A stretch of DNA of 8,138 nucleotides from Planctomycetes bacterium RBG_13_46_10 (GTDB lineage Bacteria; Planctomycetota; Phycisphaerae; Sedimentisphaerales; Anaerobacaceae): the NCBI GenBank assembly GCA_001824645.1, contig MHYD01000062.1:44172-52309 (forward strand). The letters run 5' to 3'. Below are positions 4,837 to 8,138 of the stretch, in pieces (position 1 is the first letter of the stretch; the number at the start of each line of letters is the position of its first letter). A program made the translations under genes and the position numbers. The notes under the pieces were generated by a model. It did not search any database, had not been told where the DNA came from, and saw nothing but the letters and a program-made list of their open reading frames with translations.

Positions 4837-4871
4837 AAAAACTCATATCCTTTATGCAACCGGGTAAAAAA

Positions 4872-4899
4872 TTTATAATAGATTATCTAAAGATGTCAT
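4872..4899 (-). promoter_or_regulatory. Candidate promoter of the amidase-like gene
   Basis: On the minus strand ATGACA (4894-4899) and TATAAA (4872-4877) are 16 bases apart. Transcription would start near 4865, giving a leader of about 30 bases that includes the AAGGA site. Both boxes are imperfect. Confidence 0.4.
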
Positions 4900-5068
4900 A
4901 TTTCTTTGCATTAAATATACATCGGCAGCCTTTGTTAAAAAACTCCATACTATTTTTCAAAAAAATGTTTCCCCATCTTCCCGCACTAAAGAGCATAAAG
5001 AAGAGTATTTGACCGCAGACTTTTGAATATATTCCGGCAATTTAAATATCTTTATTTATAGGACTACG

Positions 5069-5116
5069 ATATGATACAAAATTTGCTTGATGCAGGCTTC
5101 GTATCGAGTATCATAT
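5069..5116 (+). other. Long-loop inverted repeat ATATGATAC / GTATCATAT with T-tract
   Basis: ATATGATAC (5069-5077) is perfectly complementary to GTATCATAT (5108-5116), loop 30 bases, followed by TTTTTT up to the AAG. A second GTATC (5101-5105) could pair with GATAC instead, giving an alternative shorter-loop fold. The layout resembles a weak terminator or attenuator in the leader of the DUF4954 gene, or the end of a small RNA. Confidence 0.3.
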
Positions 5117-5239
5117 TTTTTAAGTGGCAGCCGAATAAATGAGCTAAAGGATGGTTCCGGATTCATCGGGATTAGCTTAATTCGGACACTTTACATTTTT
5201 AGAAGGCCAATATTTTTGAATCCAAGAGGGAAGTAAAAT

Positions 5240-7240
5240 ATGGCAGCACAATATCGTCTTTTATCCTCAGAAGAAATCGCAAAGTTAAACAGTCAAGGCT
5301 GTAGCTGTGCTGACTGGTCAAAGGTACAAGTTGCCGAGGGCTTCAATGCCGGAAGAGTACGCGCAACTGTTTTTTGCGGTGATGTAAAGCTGGGAGCATT
5401 GGAAAAGGATGTATCTTTTTTCGGCGGAGTTACTAAGCCTGCTGGTATAAGTAATGCCACCATTCATAACTGCATCATAGGCAATAATGTATATATAAAT
5501 CAGGTAAGGAATTACATCGCAAACTATATCATCGAAGATAACGTGGTGATAGACAACATCGATTTGCTCGCAACCGAAGGACAAAGCTCCTTTGGCAATG
5601 GGATGGAAGTTGTCGCCGTTAATGAAGCCGGCGGCAGAGAAATCCCTATCTATGACCACCTTTCGGCACATACCGCATATATAATAGCTTTTTATCGTCA
5701 TCGGCCAAAGGTAATAGAAAAGCTGCAGAAGATGATAGCCGATTACACAGCTTCTGTTACCTCAAATATGGGTCTCGTGGCGACCGATGCCAAACTCATG
5801 AACTGCCGAATTATAAAAAATGTAAAAATCGGACCGGCAAGTGTTATCGAAGGTGTCAACAGATTAGAGAATGGCTCAATCAACAGCTGTCCGGAAGACC
5901 CTGTTTATTTGGGGCACGGCGTTTTTGCAGAAAATTTTATCATCTGCAGCGGCTCTCAAATAACGGATGGGGTCATAATAACCAAATGTTTCGTCGGACA
6001 AGGCACAGTTTTATCCAAGCAATATTCGGCGGAGAACTCGGTCTTTTTCGCCAACTGCGGGGGCTTCCACGGTGAGGCTTGTGCAATATTTGCCGGTCCA
6101 TATACGGTGACACATCATAAATCCACGCTGCTTATCGCGGGGCTGTTCTCATTCCTAAACGCCGGCAGCGGAACCAACCAGAGCAACCACATGTACAAAT
6201 TAGGGCCGGTTCATCAGGGAGTAGTAGAACGCGGCTCAAAAACCGCCAGCGATTCATATATACTCTGGCCGGCAAAGGTCGGTGCATTTACCATTGTAAT
6301 GGGAAGACATTATAGAAACTCGGACACTTCAGATTTGCCTTTTTCATATCTGATTGAGCATGAAGACGAAAGTATTTTGGCGCCAGGTGTGAATTTGCGG
6401 AGCGTCGGGACGGTACGAGACGCCCGTAAATGGCCGAAACGGGATAGAAGAAAAGACCCCCGTAAACTGGACCTGATAAACTTTAAGCTACTAAGCCCAT
6501 ACACAATACAGAAGATGATTAACGGCCGAGATCTCCTGTGCAGACTAAAAACAACTTCCGGCGGAACATCCGAATACTTTACCTATCATAGTGTTAAAAT
6601 CAGTAATCCATCACTGGAACGCGGCATTAAATTATACCAAATCGGCATCGACAAATTTATAGGCAACTGCTTAATTAGCCGGCTCCAGGGTAAACAGCCC
6701 AAAAATATCGGGGAGCTTAGAGCGGCTCTGCAGCCTCAGACCAATGAGGGCCCGGGCAAATGGATTGACTTGGCGGGTCTATTGGCGCCTGAGCAGGCAG
6801 TGCAAAAAATGCTTTCGGATATCGAAAACGGCACCATCAGCACACTGGAGCAGGTTGATAAAAGATTTCTGTTGATACACGAGAATTATCCGCAGTACGA
6901 ATGGGCCTGGGCGGCGGATGCACTGCGGAAAAATCTGGGTAAATCCATAGATGAAGTAACACCTGAAGACATTATTATGCTTACGACAAAATGGAAGGAG
7001 GCTGTTGTGGAGCTTGACCATTTGCTTTGCTCCGATGCCAAGAAGGAATTTGCCGCTATTGCCCAAATAGGTTTCGGTATAGACGGCGACGAAGAAACAA
7101 AACATAGTGATTTCGCCGCTGTCAGAGGATTGGTCGAAAAAGACAGCTTTGTTCCTGAGATCGAAAAACACATAGCCGCTAAAACGCAGTTCGGCAATGA
7201 GCTTATAAGCAGGATGGAAAAATTGCGTGAGGCCGGTTAA
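5240..7240 (+). CDS. DUF4954-family protein with left-handed beta-helix, 666 residues
   Basis: I recognise DUF4954 from the ordered blocks: LSSEEIAKLNSQGCSCADW (8-26), FGGVTKPAGISNATIHNC (61-78), YIANYIIEDNVVIDNID (92-108), FGNGMEVVAVNEAGGREIPIYDHLSAH (118-144) and YRHRPKVIE (152-160). Residues 60-110 and 180-300 have the short hydrophobic periodicity of hexapeptide (LbH) coils, as in GlmU and acyltransferases. A conserved, polar, His/Asn-rich core follows: FHGEACAIFAG (276-286), VTHHKS (290-295), AGSGTNQSNHMYKLGPVHQG (308-327) and GRHYRNSDTSDLPFSYL (355-371), the likeliest ligand or catalytic surface. The C-terminal third (about 510-666) is helical. The family's reaction is not known to me. 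Ribosome site GAGGGAAG lies seven bases before the ATG. nagB follows on the same strand after 152 bases, suggesting an amino-sugar connection (inference). Confidence 0.88.
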   Translation: MAAQYRLLSSEEIAKLNSQGCSCADWSKVQVAEGFNAGRVRATVFCGDVKLGALEKDVSFFGGVTKPAGISNATIHNCIIGNNVYINQVRNYIANYIIEDNVVIDNIDLLATEGQSSFGNGMEVVAVNEAGGREIPIYDHLSAHTAYIIAFYRHRPKVIEKLQKMIADYTASVTSNMGLVATDAKLMNCRIIKNVKIGPASVIEGVNRLENGSINSCPEDPVYLGHGVFAENFIICSGSQITDGVIITKCFVGQGTVLSKQYSAENSVFFANCGGFHGEACAIFAGPYTVTHHKSTLLIAGLFSFLNAGSGTNQSNHMYKLGPVHQGVVERGSKTASDSYILWPAKVGAFTIVMGRHYRNSDTSDLPFSYLIEHEDESILAPGVNLRSVGTVRDARKWPKRDRRKDPRKLDLINFKLLSPYTIQKMINGRDLLCRLKTTSGGTSEYFTYHSVKISNPSLERGIKLYQIGIDKFIGNCLISRLQGKQPKNIGELRAALQPQTNEGPGKWIDLAGLLAPEQAVQKMLSDIENGTISTLEQVDKRFLLIHENYPQYEWAWAADALRKNLGKSIDEVTPEDIIMLTTKWKEAVVELDHLLCSDAKKEFAAIAQIGFGIDGDEETKHSDFAAVRGLVEKDSFVPEIEKHIAAKTQFGNELISRMEKLREAG

Positions 7241-7241
7241 G

Positions 7242-7340
7242 CGGTTGCGGTTGCGCTTCTCGTTTCGTAAAACGTCCAGCGTCAGGCGTACCTTACGGGA
7301 ACACGTAAAACGCAACCGTGACGAGCTTCGCAACCGAAGC
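7242..7340. repeat. Structured, inverted-repeat element between the DUF4954 gene and nagB
   Basis: Two overlapping CGGTTGCG (7242-7249, 7248-7255) face two CGCAACCG (7311-7318, 7329-7336). The outer arms 7248-7267 and 7317-7336 match in inverted orientation at about 15 of 20 positions. Inside are direct repeats CGTAAAACG (7266-7274, 7304-7312) and the hairpin TTACG-GGAACA-CGTAA (7293-7308); at the right edge is a perfect GCTTCG-CAAC-CGAAGC hairpin (7325-7340). No U-tract follows, so it is not a simple terminator. It could be a MITE/REP-like element or a structured intercistronic RNA. Confidence 0.5.
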
Positions 7341-7392
7341 CGATTGACGAAATTGTTGTCTGTTTAATTCACTGATTTAAGGAGCGGTTTAA

Positions 7393-8138
7393 ATGAGAGT
7401 AATCATGCAACCCAATTACGAATTAGCCTCAAAATGGGCCGCCAACTACGTGGCCGGTAAAATAAACGGCTTTAGGACAAACGAGTCAAGGCCTTTTGTC
7501 CTCGGGCTTCCTACCGGCTCATCGCCTCTGGGAATGTACAGAGAGCTGATAAATCTCAACAAAGCAGGTAAAGTGACATTTAGAAATGTTGTCACCTTCA
7601 ATATGGATGAATACGTAAACATCCCGCAGGACCATCCTGAAAGCTACCATTCATTCATGTGGAACAATTTCTTCGGCCACATAGATATCCCGAAAGAAAA
7701 TGTCAATATCCTCAACGGAAATGCGCCTGACCTCGAAGCCGAGTGTGCTGCATACGAAGAAAAAATGAAAACGGCTGGGGGCGTGACACTATTTGTTGGT
7801 GGGATAGGGCCGGATGGCCATATTGCATTTAATGAGCCAGGCTCATCGCTATCGTCAAGGACTCGTGTCAAAACTCTCACTTATGACACTATCGTGGCCA
7901 ACTCACGATTCTTCGGCGGTGACGTCAATAAAGTCCCTAAAACAGCTCTGACAGTGGGTGTGGGCACTGTTATGGATGCCAAAGAAGTACTGATTATCGT
8001 CAACGGCCATAATAAAGCACGTGCCCTGAAGCACGCCATCGAAGGCAGCGTAAATCATTTATGGACAATCAGCGCCCTGCAGATGCACCCCAAAGGAATT
8101 ATTGTCTGCGATGAAGAGGCAATAGTCGAGCTGAAATA
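7393..8138 (+). CDS. nagB: Glucosamine-6-phosphate deaminase (partial, 248 residues to window end)
   Basis: NagB converts glucosamine-6-phosphate to fructose-6-phosphate and ammonia, the step that sends amino sugars into glycolysis. Sequence blocks are GLPTGSSPLGMY (38-49, phosphate loop), VVTFNMDEYV (66-75), GGIGPDGHIAFNEPGSS (136-152), ALTVGVGTVMDAKEVLI (185-201) and HLWTISALQMHPKGIIVCDE (222-241). The E. coli catalytic residues D72, D141, H143 and E148 fall at identical positions, and allosteric-site residues R158 and K160 are also kept, so GlcNAc-6-P activation is plausible. E. coli NagB has 266 residues; about 18 residues and the stop lie outside the window. AAGGAG (7379-7384) sits eight bases before the ATG, the strongest ribosome site here. 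It follows the DUF4954 gene in the same direction. Confidence 0.95.
   Translation, partial: MRVIMQPNYELASKWAANYVAGKINGFRTNESRPFVLGLPTGSSPLGMYRELINLNKAGKVTFRNVVTFNMDEYVNIPQDHPESYHSFMWNNFFGHIDIPKENVNILNGNAPDLEAECAAYEEKMKTAGGVTLFVGGIGPDGHIAFNEPGSSLSSRTRVKTLTYDTIVANSRFFGGDVNKVPKTALTVGVGTVMDAKEVLIIVNGHNKARALKHAIEGSVNHLWTISALQMHPKGIIVCDEEAIVELK

Larger units (their letters stand above)
4837..5239. other. AT-rich divergent intergenic region
   Basis: These 403 bases separate the minus-strand amidase-like gene from the DUF4954 gene. They contain the minus-strand promoter (4872-4899), a long-loop hairpin (5069-5116) and a near-palindrome TCCGGATT / AATTCGGA (5156-5163 and 5179-5186). I see no coding frame and no convincing plus-strand promoter; TTTACA at 5190-5195 has no good partner. 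GAGGGAAG (5226-5233) is the ribosome site of the DUF4954 gene. Confidence 0.4.

Noticed and set aside
6779..7333. Minus-strand 184-codon frame over the DUF4954 C-terminus
   Set aside because: It is antisense to a continuous DUF4954 product and extends into the repeat element; no motif supports it.
7344..7368. Promoter for nagB from TTGACG (7344-7349) and TTTAAT (7363-7368)
   Set aside because: The spacer is only 13 bases, too short for a sigma-70 promoter.

Overview
The window looks like a piece of a Planctomycetota chromosome, probably Phycisphaerae / Sedimentisphaerales-like and probably from a metagenome-assembled genome. The basis is gene content (a DUF4954 protein, a HEPN/RES-type protein, an amidase-like protein of a kind I associate with planctomycetes) and short dispersed repeats between genes: ACAGAA-type purine tracts, AACAAAGCCAA modules, and TTCGACAAGCTCAGGACAG / CTGAGCGGAGTCGAAGG elements. 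The lineage is inference from recollection; the window has no rRNA, tRNA or other phylogenetic marker.

Layout. (1) 1-213, minus: the start of rmuC, cut by the window edge, with a good promoter at 240-268. (2) 467-1736, plus: a 66-residue zinc-ribbon protein and a 315-residue RES-domain protein with its own CxxC pairs, possibly an orphan NAD+-consuming toxin-type module. (3) 1737-2242: no convincing gene; it holds a promoter, several repeat modules and two CTACA/TGTAG dyads. (4) 2243-4254, plus: HAD hydrolase, stand-alone homocysteine S-methyltransferase module and ASCH-domain protein, tightly packed (3-base gap, then an ATGA overlap). The HAD and ASCH frames both run into GC-rich terminator hairpins. 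(5) 4276-4836, minus: a membrane-anchored, amidase-like protein without zinc ligands, convergent with the ASCH gene and sharing its terminator. (6) 5240-8138, plus: a 666-residue DUF4954 left-handed beta-helix protein, a structured repeat-like element of about 100 bases, then nagB (glucosamine-6-phosphate deaminase), cut by the window end about 18 residues short.

How the genes may work together. DUF4954 and NagB are adjacent and co-directional, which suggests a role for DUF4954 in amino-sugar or sugar-nucleotide metabolism. The HAD, methyltransferase and ASCH genes form a compact cluster without an obvious single pathway; an intrinsic terminator between HAD and the methyltransferase probably reduces co-transcription. 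The zinc-ribbon/RES pair is the best candidate for a conflict-type function. I see no CRISPR array, transposase, integrase, tRNA or rRNA.
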